This document shows positions 29,370 to 38,801 of a stretch of 64,000 nucleotides of DNA, piece by piece; position 1 is the stretch's first letter; each line of letters starts with the position of its first letter. The notes beneath the pieces were generated by a model that worked only from the letters and a program-made list of their open reading frames with translations, made no database searches and was not told where the DNA came from. Source of the stretch: Rhodobacterales bacterium (GTDB lineage: Bacteria; Pseudomonadota; Alphaproteobacteria; Caulobacterales; Hyphomonadaceae); assembly GCA_014763715.1 (NCBI GenBank), contig JACXUV010000010.1:23367-87366 (forward strand), given 5' to 3'. The translations under genes were made by a program, and so were the position numbers.

Positions 29370-30038
29370 ATGGCGAGCCAGGCTCGAAAAGCGTTTGATG
29401 AAAACGCCAGCGACATAAAACGTCTGATAGACCTTCACTTGAAGGCTGGTGGCGACGCTCGCGGCCGAAGGTATGGGCTGGAGGTTCTGAATAAATCGGC
29501 AATCGTGTTGATAACTGCGTTCTGGGAGGCTTATTGCGAAGATATCGCTGAGGAGGCGTTGAGGCATATCGTCGAGCACTCAAAGGATTCCGCTTCCTTG
29601 CCCGAAGAGTTGAAGAAGCAGATTGCCAAAGAAATCAAATCCAAGCAGCATGATTTGGCCGTGTGGGAATTGTCCGGAGACGGTTGGCGGACATATCTGC
29701 TTGATCGGTTTGATCAACTTACAGAGAACCGAAACCGCAAGCTAAATACGCCAAAGACCGCTCAGATCGATAGCCTTTTTCTGGAAACCATAGGCATTAG
29801 GCAAATGTCTAGGCATTGGAAGTGGCCAAGGAAAATGACCGTGCCGCGTGCTACCGAAAAACTGGACAAGTACGTAACACTTCGTGGGGCCATTGCACAT
29901 CGAGGGTCTGACTCGAAAAGTGTTACGAAAGCTCAGGTAACGGATTACTTTGAATTTATCAGATCAGTTGTGGCCAAGACCGGTGGCGCGGTGAATGCGC
30001 ATGTCAGGGCGGCGACTGGCAAGCCGCTTTGGGAATAG
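29370..30038 (+). CDS. HEPN domain protein (RiboL-PSP / MAE_28990-like)
   Basis: 222 aa; LLNKSAIVLITAFWEAYCEDIAEEAL-type N-terminus and C-terminal LRGAIAHRG (RxxxxH HEPN RNase motif). Confidence 0.75.
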   Translation: MASQARKAFDENASDIKRLIDLHLKAGGDARGRRYGLEVLNKSAIVLITAFWEAYCEDIAEEALRHIVEHSKDSASLPEELKKQIAKEIKSKQHDLAVWELSGDGWRTYLLDRFDQLTENRNRKLNTPKTAQIDSLFLETIGIRQMSRHWKWPRKMTVPRATEKLDKYVTLRGAIAHRGSDSKSVTKAQVTDYFEFIRSVVAKTGGAVNAHVRAATGKPLWE

Positions 30039-30046
30039 TTCACTCT

Positions 30047-31783
30047 ATGAAGCACGTCGCTCGAAATTTTCTGGGTTGTCTCGACCGCGAGCAAGATCAG
30101 TTCGAGCAGAAGCTTGCTCAAGACACCACTGGTATCACCCTAATCGCAGCGGTGAGAGAATTCGACTTCTACTACTATAACTATGTTCGACGCGAACAAA
30201 GCGATGATGCCGATTTTCAGTTTTATATCCTTAGGTTGGGACTTCCGCGGCTCGTTGCCGGGGCACTAGGGCGGACAAAACGTTTCGATTTTCCCGTTGT
30301 GCTTTTTCGAACAGCGCCACGCTTGGTAATAGCCACCTTGGAATTGGTCTCTGCTTTTGGATTTGTTGAGCATGGTCGGCGAATGGCGCTTGCTGCGATG
30401 GCTGGTGAATGCAATCTCTATCAGCAGAGCGACGACCAGTTCGAATTTGTGCTAGCTGATGACATGCTCAACATGGAACATCACGAATCTTCCGTAGCCG
30501 GTCACTATACTCTTCAACATAGAGCTCGTGTGGATTCTGGAATAAAGGAATCATTTGAGCGAAAGGGTACCTTTGAGCATATCCAAAATCTGCTCGACGA
30601 AAACGTCTATGTCTTCAGGGACCATTTTATTGGGTACAATGCACATCCGGACTTGGATGACTATTTCTTCGGGCTGGCATATCTTCGTGCACAGAGTTTG
30701 GATGGATTCGACGCGTTCCATTGGAGCGCTGAATTTGGAGGAGTGACGTTTCAGAAGTATGTTCTTGCGTCAATCTATTTTCTTTCGCTCGCGATGAAGC
30801 ATGAGCGGTTCTGCGAAGCGCTTTTAGCCGCTAACAGTGACCACCAGTTGCGGGACGTGCTCACTATTACCGCAGAAAAATCAGAATTTCTTGCTTCGAC
30901 GATAGAAGCTGTGAATCTGTACGGTACAGACATCGAGGGTTTTCAGCCTCTCACTTCGGAGGAAGCGGCGATTGTCATCGACGCGCTCTCTGTTAGGCGG
31001 GATAATCTACAAGTCATTGCACCCACTATGTCACCTCTGCCCTACCTTATTGAGTATTCAGATAGTGCTTGGATCAAATCGATAGCTGGGGCTCATCTTG
31101 ACCCGTTCAATTTCATGCTGACCTCGCTGAAGCAAAGCTATCCCAAAGATTATGATCGCAACCAGCAGCACCGCGAAGGCTCCATGCAAAAGGCTCTGCG
31201 TCGCCTGATCAAGGCCGCGATTCCAAATGCTTCTTTCTTGGACAACATAACTCTTCGAAATTGCGGCAAAACAGTAACTGATATCGATTTTGTCGCGATA
31301 GATGAAGAAACGGGATTCACGATGTTGTTTCAACTCAAGCACCAGGATCATTACGGGGGTGACTTTCGCAAGCGGTCATCGCAGGCCAAACGACTGCAGG
31401 AGCAGTCGAGCAGCTGGCTTGAGAAGGTCCGGTCTTGGATTCGATCCAGTTCCCATGAAGAAATTTGTTCGACCCTTCGCAGAAAATCGAACAGCGCTTC
31501 ACTCGATTTTCGATTGATCATAGTAACGAAAAACTTTGCGCACTTTTTGGCGACGGTAGATTTGAACGAGGACGCTGCGTACGCTACTTGGGTTCAATTT
31601 TACGATTCACTTGTCCGAGTAGAAAATGCACCTGAAAAAGTGGGCTCCCTTCGGTATCTGTTTGACGAACTGAGCGCGCACATGACCCACAAAATAGCAT
31701 CGAAAGTCTGGCTGGAAACCGTCGACAACTTTCATTTGGACACGCTATCATTTCGAATACGCCAAGAGCGTCAAGAGATTTAG
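30047..31783 (+). CDS. Uncharacterised protein with C-terminal PD-(D/E)xK nuclease-like motif
   Basis: About 578 aa from ATG 30047; TVTDIDFVAIDEETGFTMLFQLKHQD (D...QxK pattern); starts 8 bp after the HEPN stop codon. Confidence 0.7.
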   Translation: MKHVARNFLGCLDREQDQFEQKLAQDTTGITLIAAVREFDFYYYNYVRREQSDDADFQFYILRLGLPRLVAGALGRTKRFDFPVVLFRTAPRLVIATLELVSAFGFVEHGRRMALAAMAGECNLYQQSDDQFEFVLADDMLNMEHHESSVAGHYTLQHRARVDSGIKESFERKGTFEHIQNLLDENVYVFRDHFIGYNAHPDLDDYFFGLAYLRAQSLDGFDAFHWSAEFGGVTFQKYVLASIYFLSLAMKHERFCEALLAANSDHQLRDVLTITAEKSEFLASTIEAVNLYGTDIEGFQPLTSEEAAIVIDALSVRRDNLQVIAPTMSPLPYLIEYSDSAWIKSIAGAHLDPFNFMLTSLKQSYPKDYDRNQQHREGSMQKALRRLIKAAIPNASFLDNITLRNCGKTVTDIDFVAIDEETGFTMLFQLKHQDHYGGDFRKRSSQAKRLQEQSSSWLEKVRSWIRSSSHEEICSTLRRKSNSASLDFRLIIVTKNFAHFLATVDLNEDAAYATWVQFYDSLVRVENAPEKVGSLRYLFDELSAHMTHKIASKVWLETVDNFHLDTLSFRIRQERQEI

Positions 31784-32059
31784 CAATTAGGGAAATTGTG
31801 CAGACAGAAACGCAAGCAACGCAGATAGTATGTCACACGCCTGCATCTTTCAGTCGGGCAATCAGCTAGGTGTGATTTCTCGCCATTTCGAACAGGCCGC
31901 CTGTCGCAAAGGCGTAGAGAGTAAGGAAGAGCGGTTGATGTCATGCTCGTACTCTCAGGTCGAATAGGGCCATCTACGGCCGTGCAATGTTCAATCGAGT
32001 GCGGTCATTGTTTGCAGGGGCCCGCGCCCTTGGCGGATTGCTGGTTGTTGAAAGCAGTT

Positions 32060-33325
32060 TCATGACGATGAATATTCCTCGACGTCTTCGCTGCGGATGA
32101 GCGTTTCCGGTCCAGGACGCCGGCGAAAAATTGATTGGGCAATGGCTTCGATTCGACCACGATTGCGGCGCGCGGCGGACAACAAATCGGTGCTGTTCCA
32201 ACTCTCAGCTGAGAAGTGATCTTCGAGCGCTTCGGCGCTGATTGAGCAAAGATGTGTCCCCTGAAAGGCGCGCCCCTCGAAGGAGATGATATCGCGTCGG
32301 GGATCGTGCCGAAGTTCAGGCGCGTGGAAACTCAGCGCAAGCGCCTGATCGAGTGCCGCGCGCCAGCTCTGGCCTTCAGAATCTGCCTCGCTTAAGGCGT
32401 CATACATGACTTGAGGCCGCGTTTCTGCCAGTGCGTGAATGAGCACGCGCGCCTGCGCCAGATCCTTGTTGGCTTTTGCTGCTCCGGGGCGCCGCTTTTG
32501 CGAGATAATGAGTTTGTGAACGGCAAACCGTTCAGGAGAAGGGATCTGGACGAGCAGGCCCTCCATGTAGAGAACGACCGCCGGGATCGGATCCCGCAGC
32601 AGGAAATTGAGATAATGGAGGCGCTGTGCCCAGATGCCCATCGAATCAAGATGAGCCGGCGTCACGTCATCTGAAAAGGCAGGCGTCAGAAAATCAATGG
32701 AATAAGATCCGTCCGGAAGTGTCCAGCTAGTCGGCTTTTTGGGATCGAGGGCGTTGCGTGGCGAGAAGCCGAGGGCCTTCAATGTTTCGGCAACGTCAGG
32801 GTCTGCAACATCTTCGATTGCGACTGACAGCTTTTCGAAGCTTGCGATATCAAGGTCTTCTGTTTGAGCAAGCCAACCAGGGTCTGCGGATTGAGACATC
32901 AGATCCATGCCAAGTATGGATGGGTAGCAGCGAAAGGCATGGGTGCCGACCAAGGTGCCCCCCAGTCGGAAGACGCCGGATGCGCTGAGCGCCCGAAGGA
33001 TTGACCCCGTCTGACGATCTAGTGTCGGCAATCCCGCTGCCCGCAATTGTGCAACCTGTCTTGACGCGTTGGCTTTGAAATCTGCCTGATCACTGGAGCT
33101 CGCGCGCCAGTCTTCTATGCGCGCGCGCAAACTGTCTGAATCTGGGCCAAGATAGCGTTGCCGGGGAGGTGCTCCGGGCGCAACACGCTGATTGACATAC
33201 CAATATGTCTTCCCGGTTCGTTCCCGGGTAAAGGGGGCACCCGAGAAGTCAAAGGCTGGCCGGTTCAGGTGTGACTGGACCAGGTTCGCATAGGTTGACT
33301 GGACTGTGGCCGGATAGAGAAGCAT
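32060..33325 (-). CDS. GSU2403-family nucleotidyltransferase-fold protein (NTP_transf_8-like)
   Basis: 421 aa; VGTHAFRCYPSILG...TEDLDIASFEKLSVAIED...LYMEGLLVQIPSPERFAVHKLIISQKR. Confidence 0.8.
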   Translation of the reverse strand: MLLYPATVQSTYANLVQSHLNRPAFDFSGAPFTRERTGKTYWYVNQRVAPGAPPRQRYLGPDSDSLRARIEDWRASSSDQADFKANASRQVAQLRAAGLPTLDRQTGSILRALSASGVFRLGGTLVGTHAFRCYPSILGMDLMSQSADPGWLAQTEDLDIASFEKLSVAIEDVADPDVAETLKALGFSPRNALDPKKPTSWTLPDGSYSIDFLTPAFSDDVTPAHLDSMGIWAQRLHYLNFLLRDPIPAVVLYMEGLLVQIPSPERFAVHKLIISQKRRPGAAKANKDLAQARVLIHALAETRPQVMYDALSEADSEGQSWRAALDQALALSFHAPELRHDPRRDIISFEGRAFQGTHLCSISAEALEDHFSAESWNSTDLLSAARRNRGRIEAIAQSIFRRRPGPETLIRSEDVEEYSSS

Positions 33326-33332
33326 TCCTGTA

Positions 33333-33357
33333 CACTACATGAATAATTCGTGTAGTG
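33333..33357. promoter_or_regulatory. Palindromic candidate operator upstream of the nucleotidyltransferase gene
   Basis: Perfect inverted repeat CACTACA (33333-33339) / TGTAGTG (33351-33357), 7 bp upstream of the start codon. Confidence 0.5.
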
Positions 33358-33924
33358 CAACACACAACAATACGTCCGATGCGCGTCTGGGCTGCCGCAT
33401 TGAACTAAGTCAAATCGTCGGCGGCGTCGCGGAGAGTTGGACTGCCGCCGAGTCCGTGGCGAGTCTTCCAGACAAGCCATTCATCACGCGAACGCCCCTC
33501 TGACGAGGGGTCTGTTCGGAGGCAGTGAGCAAATCGTCTCGATGTTCCGAAAATCGTGGGCCGCCTCCTGCCCGGCTCGTCTCCGGTCACGCCGCATTGC
33601 GGCGCGCTGCGGGGGCTCGCCGGCGTCTCGCCGCGCCTGCGCTTCCTCGCTGCGGGGCAGAGGGGGTCGTAGGCGCGGTCAGATAGTCGGTCGCGTCGTG
33701 TCACGGACATCGGAGTGCTTTCCCGGAAAGCCGGTCGGGGGCGGACGGCGCGTGTGCCGGCGCGCGGCCTGACTGCAAGGAGGCGGGCTTTACAAGTCGT
33801 TGGGATGGGTGGGGCGTCTTACCTGATCCCCTTGCAGCCAGTCCTTGTGCGCGCCGCTTTCCGCGACCTCCGCCGCCCCCTCCCGTCTTGCCGGGAAAAG
33901 CGACAGGGCGGGAAGGAGGATGAG

Positions 33925-34476
33925 ATGACGACCCGCACGACACAAGAGATGGCAGCGCCCAACCGGCCGGAACGCCCCCGGATCTATGTGGCATGCCTTG
34001 CCGCCTATAATGCCGGACACCTGCATGGGCGGTGGATCGAGGCGAGCGAACCGGAAGAGGTGAGGGAAGAGGTGCGCGCGATGCTTGCCGCGTCGCCGGA
34101 ACCGGACGCGGAAGAGTACGCGATTCATGATTACGAGGGGTTCGAAGGGTGCCGGATTTCGGAATGGGCGAGCTTCGACCTGGTGTGTGCGCTTGCCGAC
34201 TTCATCGAGCAATATGGGTGCCTTGGTGCAAAGCTCTACTGCCATTTCGGTGAAGATCTGGACGAGGCCTGCGCGGCGCTCGACAACTATGTCGGTGAAT
34301 ATCGCTGCCTTGCGGACTTTGCCGAGGAACTCACCCGCGAGACCGGAACGGAAATTCCGAAGGCGCTTGAATACTATATCGACTGGGCCGCGATGGGTCG
34401 CGATCTCGAACTGAACGGCGACGTGTTCGCTATCACGCTCGGCTTCGACGAAGTGCATGTGTTCTGGAGCAGCTGA
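33925..34476 (+). CDS. ardA: Antirestriction protein ArdA
   Basis: PRIYVACLAAYNAGHLHGRWIEA...EEYAIHDYEGFEGCRISEWASFDLVCALADFIEQYG; SD aggagg before ATG 33925. Confidence 0.95.
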   Translation: MTTRTTQEMAAPNRPERPRIYVACLAAYNAGHLHGRWIEASEPEEVREEVRAMLAASPEPDAEEYAIHDYEGFEGCRISEWASFDLVCALADFIEQYGCLGAKLYCHFGEDLDEACAALDNYVGEYRCLADFAEELTRETGTEIPKALEYYIDWAAMGRDLELNGDVFAITLGFDEVHVFWSS

Positions 34477-34584
34477 CGGGGCGGCAATGGGCTTTCCGGT
34501 GTTCCCTTTCGGCAGGGTAGCCTGTCGGTCTTGTTCGTCCCTGTCTCTTGCCTTCTGACCTGGACGGCGCGGTCCGGCCCTGAA

Positions 34585-34660
34585 ACCGGTAGGTGTCCAC
34601 GAATTTCCTCTGCACGTGCCGCGCATTCATCGCGAGGCAAATTCGTGGGCACCTACCGGT
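34585..34660. repeat. Long inverted repeat (22-bp arms, 21/22 match) between ardA and the DUF736 gene
   Basis: accggtaggtgtccacgaattt (34585-34606) versus aaattcgtgggcacctaccggt (34639-34660). Confidence 0.85.
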
Positions 34661-34781
34661 GCGCCGCTTCGCTTTGCCCCTGCGGGTTCTGGGCCTGTCC
34701 GGGCCGTCCCTTCGGTCAGGCGTCGACAGGGACGTGCAAGGTCCCGCTCGGCATCCACGCAAACGAAAAGGAGAACACCCC

Positions 34782-35105
34782 ATGGCAAACGCACTCGGCT
34801 ACGTCCGCGAAACCGCAACCGGCTTCGAAGGCAATCTCGCAATGATAAATCTTACCGCGCCCATCCAGATCGAGAGGAATGCCGACAAGACGGTGGACGC
34901 CCAACCGGACTATCGCATTTTCGCAGGCGAGATCCGGACCGAGATTGGCGGCGGCTGGATCGTCAAGGCAAAGTCTAGCGGCAGGGAATACGTATCCCTT
35001 ACCCTTGCCGACCCGAACATCGGGCCTCGCAAGGTCTATGCGAACCTCGCGCCAGTAAAGGGCAAGAAGGGGCGCTACGTCCTCCTCTGGAATCCGAAGG
35101 ATTGA
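34782..35105 (+). CDS. DUF736 domain-containing protein
   Basis: MANALGYVRETATGFEGNLAMINLTAPIQIERN...KVYANLAPVKGKKGRYVLLWNPKD. Confidence 0.88.
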   Translation: MANALGYVRETATGFEGNLAMINLTAPIQIERNADKTVDAQPDYRIFAGEIRTEIGGGWIVKAKSSGREYVSLTLADPNIGPRKVYANLAPVKGKKGRYVLLWNPKD

Positions 35106-35133
35106 CCTGCGTCGACGGCGCTGAAAGGCGCCG

Positions 35134-36324
35134 TCACCTCCCGTTCGTGTGCTTGAGGACTTCGCCTGCCCACCAGTTCATCATCTCCACCCGCTCGGCC
35201 CAGTAGCGGGCGCGATTGTAGATCGACCGTACGCCCTTCGTGTCCACATGGGCGAGCTCGGCTTCGATTGCGTCCGGATTCCAGAGACCGCTTTCATTAA
35301 GAAGGGTCGAGGCCGTGGCACGGAACCCGTGCGGCGTCATCCGCTCCCCGGGAAAACCGAGGCGCTCCAGCGCGCCATTCATCGTGTTCTCGCTCATGGG
35401 GCGCTCGGGATTCGCCATGGCCGGAAAGACATAGTCTTCCGGTCCGTTCGTGCCGCGCAGATCCAGGAGGATGTGAAGTGCAGCCGGTGGGAGCGGCTTC
35501 CGATGCTCCCGGCGCATTTTCATGCGCTCGGCCGGTATGATCCACACGGCCTTGTTGAAATCGAACTCCGCCCATCTGGCATGCCGGAGCTCTCCTGGGC
35601 GCGGGAACAGGAACGCCATGAGTTTCAGGGCGCTTGCGGTGCCGCCGCGACCTTCATATCTCCAGATCGCTCGCACCAGGCGACCGAACTCGTCCTCTTC
35701 TGTGATAGCCGGCATGTGCCGGACCTTCGGCGAAATGAGCGCACCGCGCAGGACAGGGGTTGGATCGCTCTCCGCCCGAAGCGTCGCAACTGCAAATCGA
35801 AACACCTCACCGATAGTCGTGCGGAGCCGCTTGGCCGTTTCATAGTTCCCGCGAGCTTCGATGGAGCGAAGCACAGCCAGGACATCGCCAGGCTTGATGT
35901 CAGTGATTGGCATCGGCCCCAGGTGTTCGCGGGCAAAGTCAAGCAGCCAAGCCTTCTTGCCGAGCGTCGTCTCGGCGAGACCGTCCAGCCTGCGCTTGTG
36001 GAGGAATTCATCGGCAATCGCGTTGAAGCTTTCCGGATCCGTCTTCTTCCGACCGGGTCGGATCGATTTGCGGACACCGCCTGGGTCTATGTCCTGCTTC
36101 AGGAGGCGCTTTGCCTTGATGCACTTCTCCCGGGCCTCTTCGATCGTGACAATTGGCCAGGCACCGAAGGACAGTGTCTTCTGCCTGCCTTCGAACCGGT
36201 AGTTCATCCGCCATAGTTTCGAGCCGGTCGGGACCACGAGGATGTAAAGTCCGCGTCCGTCCGCCCGCTTGTAGGACCTCGCCTCAGGCAACAGGGCGTC
36301 GATATCTGTGTCGGTGAGTTTCAT
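35134..36324 (-). CDS. Second tyrosine recombinase/integrase (DUF4102 type)
   Basis: MKLTDTDIDALLPEARSYKRADGRGLYILVVPTGSKLWRMNYRFEGRQKTLSFGAWP; TPHGFRATASTLLNESG...AHVDTKGVRSIYNRARY; abuts the tRNA-Leu 3' end. Confidence 0.95.
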   Translation of the reverse strand: MKLTDTDIDALLPEARSYKRADGRGLYILVVPTGSKLWRMNYRFEGRQKTLSFGAWPIVTIEEAREKCIKAKRLLKQDIDPGGVRKSIRPGRKKTDPESFNAIADEFLHKRRLDGLAETTLGKKAWLLDFAREHLGPMPITDIKPGDVLAVLRSIEARGNYETAKRLRTTIGEVFRFAVATLRAESDPTPVLRGALISPKVRHMPAITEEDEFGRLVRAIWRYEGRGGTASALKLMAFLFPRPGELRHARWAEFDFNKAVWIIPAERMKMRREHRKPLPPAALHILLDLRGTNGPEDYVFPAMANPERPMSENTMNGALERLGFPGERMTPHGFRATASTLLNESGLWNPDAIEAELAHVDTKGVRSIYNRARYWAERVEMMNWWAGEVLKHTNGR

Positions 36325-36434
36325 GAACCTCTTCACAGTCAACAAGCGAAGAAGCGAAAAGGGTACCAAATTCCATCAACCCGATACAGGCCACATGGTA
36401 TCGATAATAAATAATATCAATTAAATCAAGGAAT

Positions 36435-36519
36435 TGGTGCCCAGAAGAGGACTCGAACCTCCACGCCTTGCGGCACACGGACCTGAACCGTGCGCGTCTA
36501 CCAATTCCGCCATCTGGGC
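36435..36519 (-). tRNA. tRNA-Leu(CAG)
   Basis: Reverse complement GCCCAGATGGCGGAATTGGTAGACGCGCACGGTTCAGGTCCGTG...GGTTCGAGTCCTCTTCTGGGCACCA. Confidence 0.95.
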
Positions 36520-36584
36520 ACGGGGTAGGGAGGCGGTCGAATACTGGCTGAGCGGGCGCCCGTCAACGGGCAAATCGCTGTGGA

Positions 36585-37517
36585 GTGCAAGAATATGATG
36601 GACGCATTTGCGACAAATGTCTTTTGATCCTCATCAACAAGGATCCAGGTTCAATGCCTCAAATTTTGAGAAAAGCGGTGTTGCCGCAGTACGTCGCCAA
36701 TCCAGAAATTCACAATCGCTTTCTCGTTGGTGCAAATACACCAGACCTGCCCATGCCGGTGACCGCGCGGAAGAGTGGACGCATCGTGCCTGATAAAGCA
36801 GGCATGCCTTTGAGCCAATTGAACTGGTTCATCGAACACAAGAGCGAACACGCCGCGGAATTCTATGAGCGGTTGGCATCAGATATTGGTGCCGACAAAG
36901 CAGACACTTTCGTTTCTCTGATTTCGTCGTGCTGGGCGGACGGACATAAGCGGTACAAAGGCGAGATCCTAAAACTGAAGCGAAGCGTGAAAAGTTTCGT
37001 CGACAACAACTGCGCTATCGGAACTTTGCCCGTGTACGACGCAAAATACGACACTGGTGAAGCCGCTTTTTCTGACGGGGATATACAAAAGATCCTCGTC
37101 CTCAATGAAAGCATGCTTCGCTGTGCGATAGACGACTGGATAGCGGAGCGTCGGGATGGTCAGGAAATTGGTCGTTCGGACGTCTATGTTTGCCGGGGAA
37201 TTGGGATCGATCAGTCGATGTCGGCCGCTCGAACCTATAGAGAAAGGGACTATATCTGTTCCTACTCAATGTCAGTTTCTGTCGCCGAACAATTCTGTCA
37301 GCAAGTCAGCAACGAAAAATCTGCACTCATTCACACGGAAGTCGACACGTTTGCCCGACGGACCTTGTTCTTCAGCCCATTCATACCAGGTATGCGATCG
37401 CATCAATTCGAATTGGGCATCATTCCGGGCCGGAAACCAGATAGTCTTACCTACCATGGCAAATTTGGTCCGCGAGGGATGGAGATTGAGGAGTATACGC
37501 TTGATCCAGGTGACTAG
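36585..37517 (+). CDS. Hypothetical protein; weak ADP-ribosyltransferase-like motifs (start 36585 or 36654)
   Basis: VYVCRGIG ... YICSYSMSVSVAEQFC ... QFELGIIPGRKP resembles ART R / STS / E motif order. Confidence 0.5.
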   Translation: MQEYDGRICDKCLLILINKDPGSMPQILRKAVLPQYVANPEIHNRFLVGANTPDLPMPVTARKSGRIVPDKAGMPLSQLNWFIEHKSEHAAEFYERLASDIGADKADTFVSLISSCWADGHKRYKGEILKLKRSVKSFVDNNCAIGTLPVYDAKYDTGEAAFSDGDIQKILVLNESMLRCAIDDWIAERRDGQEIGRSDVYVCRGIGIDQSMSAARTYRERDYICSYSMSVSVAEQFCQQVSNEKSALIHTEVDTFARRTLFFSPFIPGMRSHQFELGIIPGRKPDSLTYHGKFGPRGMEIEEYTLDPGD

Positions 37518-37709
37518 TGGGTGTTCACACCCCATGCACCTTCGATGCTGACAGACCGCCGAGCGATCCAGTCCCAAACACCCACAACTAAAGGAAATCT
37601 CGTCCGGAAAAGCCGTGTACAGAGACCGCATCCGGCGATTACACAGTTTTCGGAGATCGGCTTGCAGTCCAACGATTACGGGCGGATATGCCCAAGAAAT
37701 GCGTACACG

Positions 37710-38801
37710 TCAGCGTTCGTGTTCAGTGTCGCGCTCGCTCGGTCTCTGACGCAGGTTGATCCGCACGCCTTGCATGCTGGATGAAGTTCGCGACGCCTGC
37801 GCGATGGCGCTGATCATTTGCTGCACCGAGGGCAAAAGGCGGGCTGGCGATCGTGCGCGTGCTTCGCGACCAGGTATCGGACCGAGGCGGGTTGGAGTGC
37901 TGATCCGCGCTTGTTGTTGGCGTGCTCTGGCGAGATCGAAGCCAAGCGTTCTGGCCTCTGCTTGCCAGGCCTGGAACAGTGCCGTGCGCTCTCTTGGCCG
38001 TTTGGCCTGCCGAGTGCGCAGGGCTGCCAGTTCCATCCCCTTGGCCGTACGGTAGCCATAGGCGTCGGCCGCGCTTTCGATCGCCTGCCTGCGCTTCGAA
38101 AAAGCACGTTCGATGTCGCGGGGGATCGCGGTCAGGCGGAAGCTCGTGCCATGGCGCTCGACGGCATGGCCATCGCGCTCGAGTCCATTGGCGAGGTGCG
38201 CGCGGTAGATGGCGCCCGCTTCCTTCTGGGCCTTGTAGAGATCGCGGCTGACGAGACTGCCCCAGCTCCCGTCACGCCGGGGCGCCAGATTGAAGATGAA
38301 GGCATGGGTGTGGAGCTGGGGGTCGAGATCACGGCTCGTGTGATGGTGGAAGCGGGCAATTGTCAGGCCGGCGACGGGCTCGCGGATTGCGCCGCCCTTG
38401 CCACGCCTTGTGAATGCGTGATGGTCTTCGAGATGGGCGGTGGCGGCATGAACAGCCTGGCGGTGGGCGGCTTCGATTCTGGTGCGTTCGGCAGGAGTAG
38501 AAAGTGCCCACATGACCGAGACCGATTTCGGGGCCGAGAACGTCATGTCCCAACCGGGGGCGTGCGACTTTCCAATCTGGGTAAGGCGCGTGCCAGTTCT
38601 CGGATCGTGTCCATTCAGAGCGGCTTCGAATTCAGCTTTCGAAACCGGACCCTCAAGCGCGAGCCGTTCAGCGCCTCTCCCGTCCCATTCCCCATCTGCT
38701 TCGGCTTCACCCTGGCCTGTATAGTATTCATCTTCAGCCATATGCTTGAAATAATTCACCGCGGCGGCAACGGACTTCCGGGCGGAGATCGATGCGACCA
38801 T
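37710..38801 (-). CDS. MobF-family relaxase, short form
   Basis: FSAPKSVSVMWAL, TIARFHHHTSRDLDPQLHTHAFIFNLA (3H motif), DLYKAQKEAGAIYRAHLA; only 363 aa. Confidence 0.92.
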   Translation of the reverse strand: MVASISARKSVAAAVNYFKHMAEDEYYTGQGEAEADGEWDGRGAERLALEGPVSKAEFEAALNGHDPRTGTRLTQIGKSHAPGWDMTFSAPKSVSVMWALSTPAERTRIEAAHRQAVHAATAHLEDHHAFTRRGKGGAIREPVAGLTIARFHHHTSRDLDPQLHTHAFIFNLAPRRDGSWGSLVSRDLYKAQKEAGAIYRAHLANGLERDGHAVERHGTSFRLTAIPRDIERAFSKRRQAIESAADAYGYRTAKGMELAALRTRQAKRPRERTALFQAWQAEARTLGFDLARARQQQARISTPTRLGPIPGREARARSPARLLPSVQQMISAIAQASRTSSSMQGVRINLRQRPSERDTEHER

